A DNA stretch of 64,000 nucleotides from Pukyongia salina (GTDB lineage Bacteria > Bacteroidota > Bacteroidia > Flavobacteriales > Flavobacteriaceae). The stretch's first letter is position 1, and each line of letters starts with the position of its first letter. The notes beneath the pieces are model-generated. The model searched no databases and was not told the origin of the DNA. It worked only from the letters and a program-made list of their open reading frames with translations. The stretch lies in contig NZ_CP027062.1 in the NCBI RefSeq assembly GCF_002966125.1, positions 2,776,501 through 2,840,500 of the forward strand, given 5' to 3'. Shown here piece by piece: positions 17,980 to 25,945 of this stretch. The translations under genes were made by a program, and so were the position numbers.

Positions 17980-18123
17980 CTAGATCTTCGGATCTATATG
18001 TATACCATTATCAATGGTATCATCGCCCGGAATATCATCGATTTCGGCTTCAGGTAAGTCGAAATCTTCTTCATCCTCAGGGTCCATATAGGAGCCTAAT
18101 AAATAGTCGTTTTGAAATTTCAT
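17980..18123 (-). CDS. Small acidic protein, 47 residues
   Basis: The reverse-strand frame starts at ATG 18123 and ends at TAG 17980. The protein is strikingly acidic, with PEDEEDFDLPEAEIDD in the middle and a short hydrophobic-aromatic start (MKFQNDYLLGSYMD). No membrane segment or signal is seen. The bases just before the ATG (AACCTC) are the same as before two other genes in this window (25064-25207 and 25946). It is divergent from the TPR gene at 18231 with 107 bp between. No family is recognised. Confidence 0.45.
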   Translation of the reverse strand: MKFQNDYLLGSYMDPEDEEDFDLPEAEIDDIPGDDTIDNGIHIDPKI

Positions 18124-18230
18124 GAGGTTAATTTTATTAGTTATTTAATTACTATATTAGTGAATATTTCCGTCCCCTGCAAGGAAATAACTGGTTTTCA
18201 GAGTATTGGCTAAAATGAAGGAACCGCAAA

Positions 18231-20198
18231 ATGACATTTAGATCATTTGTAAAAGAATGTAGTGAGAAGGAAGTATTGAAGATGCTTTCTATCTACATTG
18301 TTTCGTCCTGGGTTCTGTTGCAGGTATTGGCAGTTACATGGGACCCTCTGGGCCTTCCGAAGATCTCAAACACTTATCTAATCCTGATCCTGTTATTGGG
18401 ATTTCCCTTTTATCTTTATTATATCTGGCATCTTAAACTGGCGAAGTGGGAGAAAGACAAGGCTGTACGCATCAGCAAAAAAGGAAAAGCCAAGAAAAGC
18501 GGTTTTTATAAAATGTATTTTACCTATATGGGGATCATCTCCGGTTTATGTGTAGTAGCCTCTGTATTTATCATTCAGAATAACTTTGGTAGAACCTTAA
18601 AGCTCCCAACGGCAATTTCTACAGATAAGATCGCTATCCTAAAATTTGGGAACAACACCGGCGATGACTCAAATAATATCATTGGTAAAATGACCTCCGA
18701 TTGGATCATGCACGGTATTACCCAGCACGAATTAGGTCAAGTGGTATCACCTGAAATAATTAATGACTACCTCGGGTTTTTGAGTACTTCTGAAGAGGAA
18801 TCGGATGAAAAAAAGGTAGTCACCCAATATTTTAAACCTGCAAAAGTGATTGTGGGAAACTACTATCTCAACAAGGACGAACTACTATTTCAATGCTCGA
18901 TCATGGACGGGAGCTACGATGAGACCTTCATTTCCTTCGAGCCTATTAGCTGTGACAAAAGTGACCCGCTGGTTTGTATCGAATCCCTTAAACAAAAGAT
19001 CCTGGGATATCTTATTACTGAGGTGAATCCTTCACTGAATCTGGAAGAAACCCCGCCAAAATTTGAAGCCTACCAATATTTTATCGATGCCGAAGCTACC
19101 TTTGGGGATAATGAACGCTATATAGAATTACTTAATAAAGCTATCGATGCCGATCCCGATTATTTCGAACCTAAGGTAATGCGAGTGGCCTATTACTATA
19201 ACATTAGCGAATTTAGAAAAGCAGATTCTCTAAAAAATGCCATAGTTCCTAATTCAAGGGATAGTGACCGACAAGCAAACTTGCTAAAAACCTATAACGC
19301 TTTACTGGAAGGAGATAATCGTGCAATCTACAAGCATACCCTTTACGAATACAAATTTGCGCCATTCCATCTGTTAACCAATGCCGGTGCCATGGTTGTG
19401 ACCCTGCAATATGTTAATAAACCAAAAGAGGTAGATACTATCTTCAGGGCGGTGTCTATGGAAGGAATGAACCTGGAAAGTTGTACCCAATGTAAATACC
19501 GAATTTACACCCAGGCGCTTGCTAACATTGAATTGGAAAAATACGATGAGGCGATCAAATTATTGCGGCCGCTTACCGATGTGGTGGACGATTTGTATCT
19601 GCAACGATCATTGATGTCTGCTTATGTGAGAAGTGGTAAGCAAGACGAACTGGAAAATCTGTTGGAGCGGCTGAAAATATCCAATTCGGGAGCGTATATG
19701 ATCAATGCACAATCTTATATTGGTAAAGAGTTTTTATTGCTGAAGAAACCTTCGCAAGCTCAAATCTATTACGACCGGGTAATAGCTTTGGCCACTTCCG
19801 AAGAAAACAAGGAAAGTCTAGCAGAGGCATGGTATGCATTGGAAGATTACAAGAAAGCCGAATCTATCTATGAAAATCTTCATAACTCTTCGCCGGAAGA
19901 TATCACCATAATGTCACACCTGGCAGCCTGTTATTCTAAAAATTCTAAAGATCAACGGGCGCAGCAATTACTAAAAAAGATAAACCAGGCTCGCAGCGAT
20001 TACCAATTTGGAAGTGTGGATTATGCTCTGGCGCAATACTATGCCAGGATTGATAACAAGGCGTTAATGCTTAAGCATCTCATGAAATCCATAGCCGACG
20101 GGAATACGTATACACCTATGACCTTTCAAAATGATCCACATTTTCTAAAGTATCGTGAAGATGCGGGATTTAAGGAGATCCTGAGCTTTTGGCATTAG
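18231..20198 (+). CDS. Membrane TPR protein with TolB/adenylate-cyclase-like middle region
   Basis: A 655-residue protein. Three membrane segments lie at about 20-36, 48-67 and 94-116. Next comes a TolB_amino/FlgO-like region beginning TDKIAILKFGNNTGDDSNN (131-149), which in relatives precedes TPR arrays in CadC- and cyclase-like regulators. From about residue 270 the chain is helical tetratricopeptide repeats. There is no N-terminal DNA-binding or cyclase domain here, so it is a membrane scaffold or sensor without visible output domain. Its last 4 bp overlap the end of the convergent gluconate permease gene. Confidence 0.82.
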   Translation: MTFRSFVKECSEKEVLKMLSIYIVSSWVLLQVLAVTWDPLGLPKISNTYLILILLLGFPFYLYYIWHLKLAKWEKDKAVRISKKGKAKKSGFYKMYFTYMGIISGLCVVASVFIIQNNFGRTLKLPTAISTDKIAILKFGNNTGDDSNNIIGKMTSDWIMHGITQHELGQVVSPEIINDYLGFLSTSEEESDEKKVVTQYFKPAKVIVGNYYLNKDELLFQCSIMDGSYDETFISFEPISCDKSDPLVCIESLKQKILGYLITEVNPSLNLEETPPKFEAYQYFIDAEATFGDNERYIELLNKAIDADPDYFEPKVMRVAYYYNISEFRKADSLKNAIVPNSRDSDRQANLLKTYNALLEGDNRAIYKHTLYEYKFAPFHLLTNAGAMVVTLQYVNKPKEVDTIFRAVSMEGMNLESCTQCKYRIYTQALANIELEKYDEAIKLLRPLTDVVDDLYLQRSLMSAYVRSGKQDELENLLERLKISNSGAYMINAQSYIGKEFLLLKKPSQAQIYYDRVIALATSEENKESLAEAWYALEDYKKAESIYENLHNSSPEDITIMSHLAACYSKNSKDQRAQQLLKKINQARSDYQFGSVDYALAQYYARIDNKALMLKHLMKSIADGNTYTPMTFQNDPHFLKYREDAGFKEILSFWH

Positions 20199-21532
20199 AA
20201 GAACAAAGATAATATCCAAACCGAAGTCATACCAGTAATAGCGAGTAAAGTGGTCATCATTGTCCAGCTCCTGAACGTCTGTTTTTCTGTTAAACCCAGA
20301 TATTTACTAACCAACCAGAAACCGCTGTCATTCACGTGAGACATGATAGATGCCCCGGACGCAATAGCTATTACCAATAACGCTTTTTCTATATCCCCCG
20401 TAGAGCCCAATAACAGGGGAGCGGTTACACCTGCAGCTGTGATCATGGCTACCGTAGCCGATCCTTGAAGAATACGCACCAGGGCTGCTACTATAAAAGC
20501 AAATAATAAAGTGCTTAAGCCCTGTTCGGCAAAATAATTTGCCATCATATCTCCGGTTCCAGTTGCAATGAGCATTTCCTTAAAAACTCCACCGGCTCCG
20601 GTTAAGAGGATTATGATCCCGGCCGGACCCATCGATTTGGTGGTGATCTTCAACAGTTTCTCTTTAGAGGTCTTTCTTCTAACCCCTAATAAATACCATG
20701 CGATGAGGTTGGCAAGGATGAGCGCTGTAAACGGATGGCCTATCATCTTCATCCAGTCCTTGAATGCTTCAGAGATCCAGCCCTCGGCCATCGGGCTGTT
20801 AAGTACCGTGTTGAGAACGATCAATATAATAGGTAATCCAATTATAGCAGCGATCATTCCTACGGATGGTTTTGGCTGGTCATCCGATTGAGATTCCACT
20901 AACTCGGGAGCGATCACATGAATACGTTTGGAGATATATTTCGCAAATAACGGCCCGGAAACAATAGCTGTAGGGATCCCTACAATGGCGCCAAAAACGA
21001 TCACCCAGCCCAGGTCTGCTTTTAATATATCGGCCACAGCCACGGGTCCGGGAGTGGGAGGGATAAACGCATGTGTAATTGCCAGTCCGGCCAGAAGCGG
21101 CATTCCGTAAAGTAACAACGACTTCTTCGATTTGCGTTGCAAAGAATAGATAAGTGGAACCAATATGATGAAGGCAACATCGAAAAAGACCGGTATTGCG
21201 ATTATAAATCCTGTTATCATCAAGGCCCAGGAAGCACCTTTTTCACCAGCGTGTTTCAGTAAAAATGAAGCAATAGCCTCGGCTCCCCCTGAATGCTCTA
21301 AGATTGCACCAAACATGGCCCCAAGCCCAACCACCACCGCCACAAAACCCAGCGTATTCCCCATCCCAGTCTGTATGGTTTTTACTATGCTAAGAGGATC
21401 CATCCCGGCAATGATCCCTACCACAATGCTGGCAATGAGCAGGGAGATGAAAGCTTGGATTCTAAATTTCAGAATTAAGATCAATAAGATCGCAATCCCG
21501 GAGAAAATAGCTATAAGTAAGGTACTATCCAT
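20195..21532 (-). CDS. gntP: Gluconate:H+ symporter, GntP family
   Basis: A 445-residue permease with about 12 hydrophobic segments, starting at ATG 21532 (MDSTLLIAIFSGI). An in-frame start at 21595 would add 21 polar residues with no family match. Family hallmarks include the FIPPTPGPVAVADIL loop near residue 140 and HVNDSGFWLVSKY near 390. It imports gluconate across the inner membrane. The start lies 8 bp inside the 3' end of the kinase/dehydrogenase gene, so the two are coupled. It overlaps the convergent TPR gene by 4 bp at the 3' ends. Confidence 0.93.
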   Translation of the reverse strand: MDSTLLIAIFSGIAILLILILKFRIQAFISLLIASIVVGIIAGMDPLSIVKTIQTGMGNTLGFVAVVVGLGAMFGAILEHSGGAEAIASFLLKHAGEKGASWALMITGFIIAIPVFFDVAFIILVPLIYSLQRKSKKSLLLYGMPLLAGLAITHAFIPPTPGPVAVADILKADLGWVIVFGAIVGIPTAIVSGPLFAKYISKRIHVIAPELVESQSDDQPKPSVGMIAAIIGLPIILIVLNTVLNSPMAEGWISEAFKDWMKMIGHPFTALILANLIAWYLLGVRRKTSKEKLLKITTKSMGPAGIIILLTGAGGVFKEMLIATGTGDMMANYFAEQGLSTLLFAFIVAALVRILQGSATVAMITAAGVTAPLLLGSTGDIEKALLVIAIASGASIMSHVNDSGFWLVSKYLGLTEKQTFRSWTMMTTLLAITGMTSVWILSLFF

Positions 21533-23393
21533 TGGTTTTCCAATTTGTACTGTGACTTCCATCCTTATCGTTACGCATATATGTATGTCCGCCAAAATAA
21601 TCGCGTTGCGCCTGGATTAAATTTGCCGGTAGATCTTTGGTAGTCATCCCATACCAGAATTGCAAGGCAGCCGAAAAGCATGGTAAGGCGATCGCAGCTT
21701 CCAGGCCGGCGCTTAAAACTCCTTTAATAGAAGCTTCTTTTTGTTTTAATTCTGAAATGATCTCAGGTTGGTCGAACAATGGAACATTTGCGGTGAGGTA
21801 TTGTTGAAAGTTCTTCATAAGTCCCGATTTAATTATACATCCATTGGTCCAGATACGAGCAATCTCGGCCAGATCTGTATTCCAGTTATAGGTTTCGGCG
21901 GCATTTCTTATAAGTTCGAAGCCTTGCAGGTGATTTACTATGCGGGCAAACTGATATGCCTGTTTCAGAAGACTAAGCTCGATCTCAACATGTGCAGCTT
22001 TCTCTCGCGCTAATTTTTCACGCATTGGCTTCATACTCGAAACATAGCGGGCAAAGAGAGCGGAAGTCATCATAGTGGCGGGAATTCCCAGATCGATAGC
22101 CGCTCTGGACGACCAGCCGCCGGTACCTTTATTCGAAGCCCTGTCCAGGATTCTATCAAGAAGATACCCTTCATTTTCTTTATACCGCAGGATATCGATT
22201 GTGATCTCGAGTAAATAGCTGGAAAGTTCCTCTTGATTCCACTCAGAAAGCAAATTAGCGATAGATGCGTAGTTCATCGATGGCCTTAGAAGGGCATACA
22301 CTTCGGCAAGTAATTGCATTTCGGCATATTCGATACCATTATGAACCGTCTTTACAAAATGTCCCGCACCGTCTGTCCCTGTAAGTGTTACACAAGGATC
22401 TCCATTCTTATCGCGGGCTGCGATCGCTTCCAGCACAGGCCTGATCTTTTCATAGGCTTCATTTGTCCCACCTGCCATAAGTGACGGGCCTTTCAGGGCG
22501 CCCTCTTCACCGCCTGAAACTCCACAACCAACGAAATCTACTCCTAAATGCTTGAAATATTCAAATCGTCTTTGGGTATCTTCAAAATAGGAATTGCCCC
22601 CGTCTATTAACACATCACCTGTAGTTAGGAAAGGTTGGATGGCTAGCAAAACTGTGTCCACTATCGGGCCTGCGGGGATCATCAATAATATTTTTCTCGG
22701 AGTTTTCAGCGATTTAACAAACGCCTCGTATTCCGTATATCCATGGGTCAGGGGAGTGTCTGCTTCAGCTAAAAAATTAGTGACCACGTCTGCCTCGTCG
22801 CCTTCAGCCCTGTTGTACACCGATACCGAAATACCTCGGCCCAATACGTTATGAGCCAGACTGCGTCCCATTACTCCCAGGCCAACAATGCCAAGGGTAG
22901 ATTTTCTTGAAACCAGAGATTCCCTCAGTATTTCCGAAACCAACTCGCCGGGACTCTTTTCTATGTCCAGATGCAAGCCGTAAGACGGAAGTTCCAGGAC
23001 GTCGAATTGCGAACGCAGCATCTCTGCTCCCATAAAATGTTCGGGGCGTTTCTGCATACGTTTCATTATTATATCGTAGGATCCATGAAGAACGATCCAT
23101 CGAATATCGGTATTGGCGGCAAGTAAATTCCTATAAGACTCCTTTAATGCCGAACAGGCCAAAACTGCTCCTTTATCTGCAGTCCACTGTCCAATCTCTC
23201 CAGAGAGGATCTCCAGCCAGGGCTTTCTGTCTTCATCGGTGAGGGGGGTACCCAATGACATCTTCTCAATGTTAGCTCGTGGATGGAAATCGTCTGCATC
23301 ATAAAACGGCAGCTGCAGTTTTTCGGCAAGCATTTTTCCCACGGTGGTTTTACCGCAGCCACTAACACCCATGATCACAAATACCGGTTTCAT
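21525..23393 (-). CDS. Fused gluconokinase / 6-phosphogluconate dehydrogenase
   Basis: A 622-residue bifunctional enzyme. Residues 1-160 are a GntK-type kinase with the P-loop GVSGCGKT (9-16) and DADDFHP. Residues 166-622 are a full-length 6-phosphogluconate dehydrogenase: NADP motif GLGVMG (171-176), the GCGVSGGEEGA signature near 289-299 and the catalytic Lys348 and Glu355. It would phosphorylate gluconate and decarboxylate the product to ribulose-5-phosphate in one chain. It lies between the lactonase (3 bp upstream) and the permease (8-bp overlap). Confidence 0.95.
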   Translation of the reverse strand: MKPVFVIMGVSGCGKTTVGKMLAEKLQLPFYDADDFHPRANIEKMSLGTPLTDEDRKPWLEILSGEIGQWTADKGAVLACSALKESYRNLLAANTDIRWIVLHGSYDIIMKRMQKRPEHFMGAEMLRSQFDVLELPSYGLHLDIEKSPGELVSEILRESLVSRKSTLGIVGLGVMGRSLAHNVLGRGISVSVYNRAEGDEADVVTNFLAEADTPLTHGYTEYEAFVKSLKTPRKILLMIPAGPIVDTVLLAIQPFLTTGDVLIDGGNSYFEDTQRRFEYFKHLGVDFVGCGVSGGEEGALKGPSLMAGGTNEAYEKIRPVLEAIAARDKNGDPCVTLTGTDGAGHFVKTVHNGIEYAEMQLLAEVYALLRPSMNYASIANLLSEWNQEELSSYLLEITIDILRYKENEGYLLDRILDRASNKGTGGWSSRAAIDLGIPATMMTSALFARYVSSMKPMREKLAREKAAHVEIELSLLKQAYQFARIVNHLQGFELIRNAAETYNWNTDLAEIARIWTNGCIIKSGLMKNFQQYLTANVPLFDQPEIISELKQKEASIKGVLSAGLEAAIALPCFSAALQFWYGMTTKDLPANLIQAQRDYFGGHTYMRNDKDGSHSTNWKTNG

Positions 23394-23396
23394 AGA

Positions 23397-24377
23397 TTAT
23401 TTGTTTGAAATTCCGAAGAAATCACTTTCCACACCCTTAACCCCGGGTTTAACACTAAAAATCGAACCAGCCAACGGGTATTGAGCCACTTCATCCTCAC
23501 TCATATCTATTAGTGCCGTTGTAATGTAAAGAATATCCAGGTTTTCACCGCCAAAGGCACAGGCGGTTACGTTATGCGCCGGCACTTCTATCTTATCGAG
23601 CATTTTTCCTGTATTAGGATTATATCGAGCTACGGCATTACCATTCCATAATCCTACCCAAAGCACATCTTCTGCATCGATCGCCATTCCGTCCGGATAG
23701 CCATCTGCAGGATCCACCTCTACTACAACACGTTCATTACTTATTGTTGAGTTTTTCAGGTTGAAATCGAATGCCTTTATTTGAGATGTAGGGGTATCTA
23801 TATAGTACATAGTGCGGCCATCGCCAGACCATACGATCCCGTTGGAGATAGTAATATTATCGAGCATTTTTGTGGTTTCCCCATTAGGAGCAACCTTGTA
23901 GAGACTAGCGGCCGCTTCGGTTTCTTCAAGGTGCATGGAGCCTATCCATAAATTCCCGTTGGGATCACATTTTCCATCATTAAATCTGTTGGTAAGAATT
24001 TCTTCTTCCACATTCGAGATCTGCCTTATACCACCGTGACCGGTGTTCAAGATATAAATACCGTTGTCCAGGCCAATCACTGCTGTGGTATCTGTTTGCG
24101 GGACCACTGTCCCAATACGATAGGGCACAGGAAAGATACGGTTCGATTTGTTCTTCGGATTGTAAACGTTAAGCCTTTTTCCCAGGATATCCACCCAATA
24201 AAGTTCCTGGGTCTTATAATTCCAAATAGCTCCTTCCCCAAGCAGAGCTCGGGTTTTAAACTCCAGTTGGACATCGGTTCTTAAAGATTTTGTATCTGTT
24301 ATATTTTTTTCTGAAGCGGGGTTATCAGCGCAGCTGAAAGTAATCGCAAGGATCACTAAAATAGAAAAATGCCGCAT
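23397..24377 (-). CDS. SMP-30/gluconolactonase-family lipoprotein
   Basis: A 326-residue protein with a signal peptide and lipobox ITFSC (Cys16), so it is a periplasmic lipoprotein. The mature part is the six-bladed SMP-30/LRE propeller with ALLGEGAIWN near the start, NRFNDGKCDPNGNLWIGSM (metal-binding Asn/Asp) in the middle and SNGIVWSGDGRTMYYIDT further on. It would hydrolyse gluconolactone outside the inner membrane and supply gluconate to the permease encoded downstream. First gene of the three-gene gluconate operon. Confidence 0.92.
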   Translation of the reverse strand: MRHFSILVILAITFSCADNPASEKNITDTKSLRTDVQLEFKTRALLGEGAIWNYKTQELYWVDILGKRLNVYNPKNKSNRIFPVPYRIGTVVPQTDTTAVIGLDNGIYILNTGHGGIRQISNVEEEILTNRFNDGKCDPNGNLWIGSMHLEETEAAASLYKVAPNGETTKMLDNITISNGIVWSGDGRTMYYIDTPTSQIKAFDFNLKNSTISNERVVVEVDPADGYPDGMAIDAEDVLWVGLWNGNAVARYNPNTGKMLDKIEVPAHNVTACAFGGENLDILYITTALIDMSEDEVAQYPLAGSIFSVKPGVKGVESDFFGISNK

Positions 24378-24440
24378 GGACTCAGGTTTTTGGTTAATTG
24401 CCTGTGAAGTTACATATTAATCTACAATTTCCGAATGCAA

Positions 24441-24962
24441 TTAGAGCGTAGTGTAGGGAAGTGTAATAGTAACTTCTACCAGATTCCTGCTTGTATCGTC
24501 ATGAATCATTATGTCGTACTGAGAAGTGTTGATCTGGGTAGTCCCTTGTAATTTCCCGGGCAGTTTTCGAAAGTTAAATGTAACCGGTCTGGAGATTCCT
24601 TTTATGGTGAGGTTCCCGCGAATTAAAAACTCGGAACCAGTTCCGGAAACCGACGTACTTTTAAATGTAAGCAGGGGGTAAACCTTGTTATTGAAGTATT
24701 TTTTAGACCGAAGATGCCTGTCTCTGAACCAATTATCGGTGTCGAGAGTTTCCATAGCTACAGAACCTGAGAAATCGGAATTTGCCAGATCATCAAGGTT
24801 GATAGCGCCACTGAACTTGAAATTGGACAGGGTGCCATCTACGTCATCATCTACAAATAGGAACTGTATCTCCGCTTCCAATTCGATGATGGAAATAGAC
24901 TGTGCATGTAACGATGGCAACACACATAAAAGGGTGAAGTAAGCTAAAAGGAGTCTTCTCAT
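24441..24962 (-). CDS. YceI-family periplasmic protein
   Basis: A 173-residue protein with a cleavable signal peptide (about residues 1-21, ending LHAQ). The YceI lipocalin-like fold is seen in the FSGAINLDDLANSDFSG strand pair, the RDRHLRSKKYFNNKVYP stretch and the LTIKGISRPVTFNF strand. YceI proteins bind isoprenoid-like lipids; the ligand here is unknown. It lies 63 bp upstream of the gluconolactonase on the same strand and may share its transcript. Confidence 0.9.
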   Translation of the reverse strand: MRRLLLAYFTLLCVLPSLHAQSISIIELEAEIQFLFVDDDVDGTLSNFKFSGAINLDDLANSDFSGSVAMETLDTDNWFRDRHLRSKKYFNNKVYPLLTFKSTSVSGTGSEFLIRGNLTIKGISRPVTFNFRKLPGKLQGTTQINTSQYDIMIHDDTSRNLVEVTITLPYTTL

Positions 24963-25063
24963 TGTATTTATACTATAATCTATTAACGCCTATAGCGTGG
25001 TATTCATTATATATAATACAAAGAAGTTGCCTCACAATGAAACGGGTTCGCCTAAATGATATC

Positions 25064-25207
25064 TTATTTAGGATTTATACTAATGCCCGGCTTGGATTTG
25101 TCTGCTTTTTTGGGATTAATACTAATTCCCGGCTTCGATTTATCTGGAGCCTTGGTTTTGGGATTTATACTAATTCCAGGTTTTGGTTTGTCGCTTTTAT
25201 TGCCCAT
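25064..25207 (-). CDS. 47-residue tandem-repeat protein
   Basis: The reverse-strand frame runs from ATG 25207 to TAA 25066-25064. The protein has a short leader MGNKSD and then three near-perfect copies of the peptide KPGISINPK, joined by the linkers TKAPDKS and KADKS; it ends exactly on the third copy. It is highly basic, without Cys or membrane segment. The ATG is preceded by AACCTC as in 17980-18123 and 25946. An overlapping plus-strand frame is judged a shadow. The unit resembles no family that could be named; a short repeated-core peptide or a DNA/RNA/wall-binding tail are options, none supported further. Confidence 0.5.
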   Translation of the reverse strand: MGNKSDKPKPGISINPKTKAPDKSKPGISINPKKADKSKPGISINPK

Positions 25208-25326
25208 GAGGTTGAATTTTAGAGGTTAACGTTTCTCTATAATACGACAAACTACCGACTTACCCAAGTGAAAATCGCTTATTCTTCATGGAGGAAATAT
25301 GCAGGATTTCCTTTTTCAACCAAGAA

Positions 25327-25357
25327 TTGTGTACATTTAAGTCATACTATAGCTTTC
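25327..25357 (+). promoter_or_regulatory. Predicted promoter of the caspase/TIR module
   Basis: TTG at 25327-25329 and TAGCTTTC at 25350-25357 are 20 bp apart and resemble the Bacteroidota -33/-7 pair (last base of the -7 box deviates). The first ATG of the module follows 53 bp later. Confidence 0.4.
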
Positions 25358-25410
25358 AGAAAATCAAATATTTACAGTAGAAGCTAAACCTAACCAAACA
25401 AAGCATATAC

Positions 25411-25941
25411 ATGAAGTTTCTTGTTCTAGCCGCCCTTCAGATCGATTCGGTTTTAAAATTGCTGGAGATCATTATCTGGCCGGCAACCCTTTTTGTTATC
25501 ATATTACTCTTTCGAAAACAATTTAAAGATGCCATGGAACGATTGGGGTCTTTTAAAGCAGATGCCACTGGTATCTCAATGAGTTTCGAGCCTAAATTGG
25601 ATGCAGCAAAAAAGATCTTTTCTGCACTGAAACCTGAAGGAACTGCTAAATCTGCCGTTTCTCTCCACGAGAGTACCAGTTTTACGGGTTCGCCACAGGA
25701 ACAGTTAAGGCAAATTAAAACCGAACTACACAACTCCCTGGTCGAACTAGCCGAAGAGGCTAATATAAATCCTTCGGGGAATTCGACCGCAGCGTTAAAT
25801 AGGGAATTGGCGGACAGATCTATTGTAAAGAAGGACAGTTATCACTTGATCGAGGCCTTGCTCGATGTTATTTCTGCCGCACCGCCATCCATTACCCAAT
25901 CGCAAGTTTCAGAAATAAAGCAAATGTATAATTCAATATAA
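25411..25941 (+). CDS. Membrane-anchored small protein preceding the caspase gene
   Basis: A 176-residue protein. The only membrane segment is at about 16-35 (LEIIIWPATLFVIILLF) and is followed by a positively charged stretch and SFKADATGISMSFEPK, a pattern found after the membrane anchor in several unrelated bacterial signalling proteins. The rest is helical and soluble, probably cytoplasmic. It starts 4 bp before the caspase gene (stop 25941, ATG 25946), so it is part of that operon. It could be the membrane receptor or anchor of the module; no known family is recognised. Confidence 0.7.
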   Translation: MKFLVLAALQIDSVLKLLEIIIWPATLFVIILLFRKQFKDAMERLGSFKADATGISMSFEPKLDAAKKIFSALKPEGTAKSAVSLHESTSFTGSPQEQLRQIKTELHNSLVELAEEANINPSGNSTAALNRELADRSIVKKDSYHLIEALLDVISAAPPSITQSQVSEIKQMYNSI

Positions 25942-25945
25942 CCTC

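Noticed and set aside
21532-21595. Longer start of the GntP permease
   Set aside because: The polar extension lies entirely inside the 3' end of the kinase/dehydrogenase gene and does not suit a membrane protein.
24962-25222. Plus-strand frame of 86 residues over the repeat peptide gene
   Set aside because: It is rich in Phe, Tyr and Arg with no start context, and the minus-strand reading of the same repeats gives a cleaner protein.
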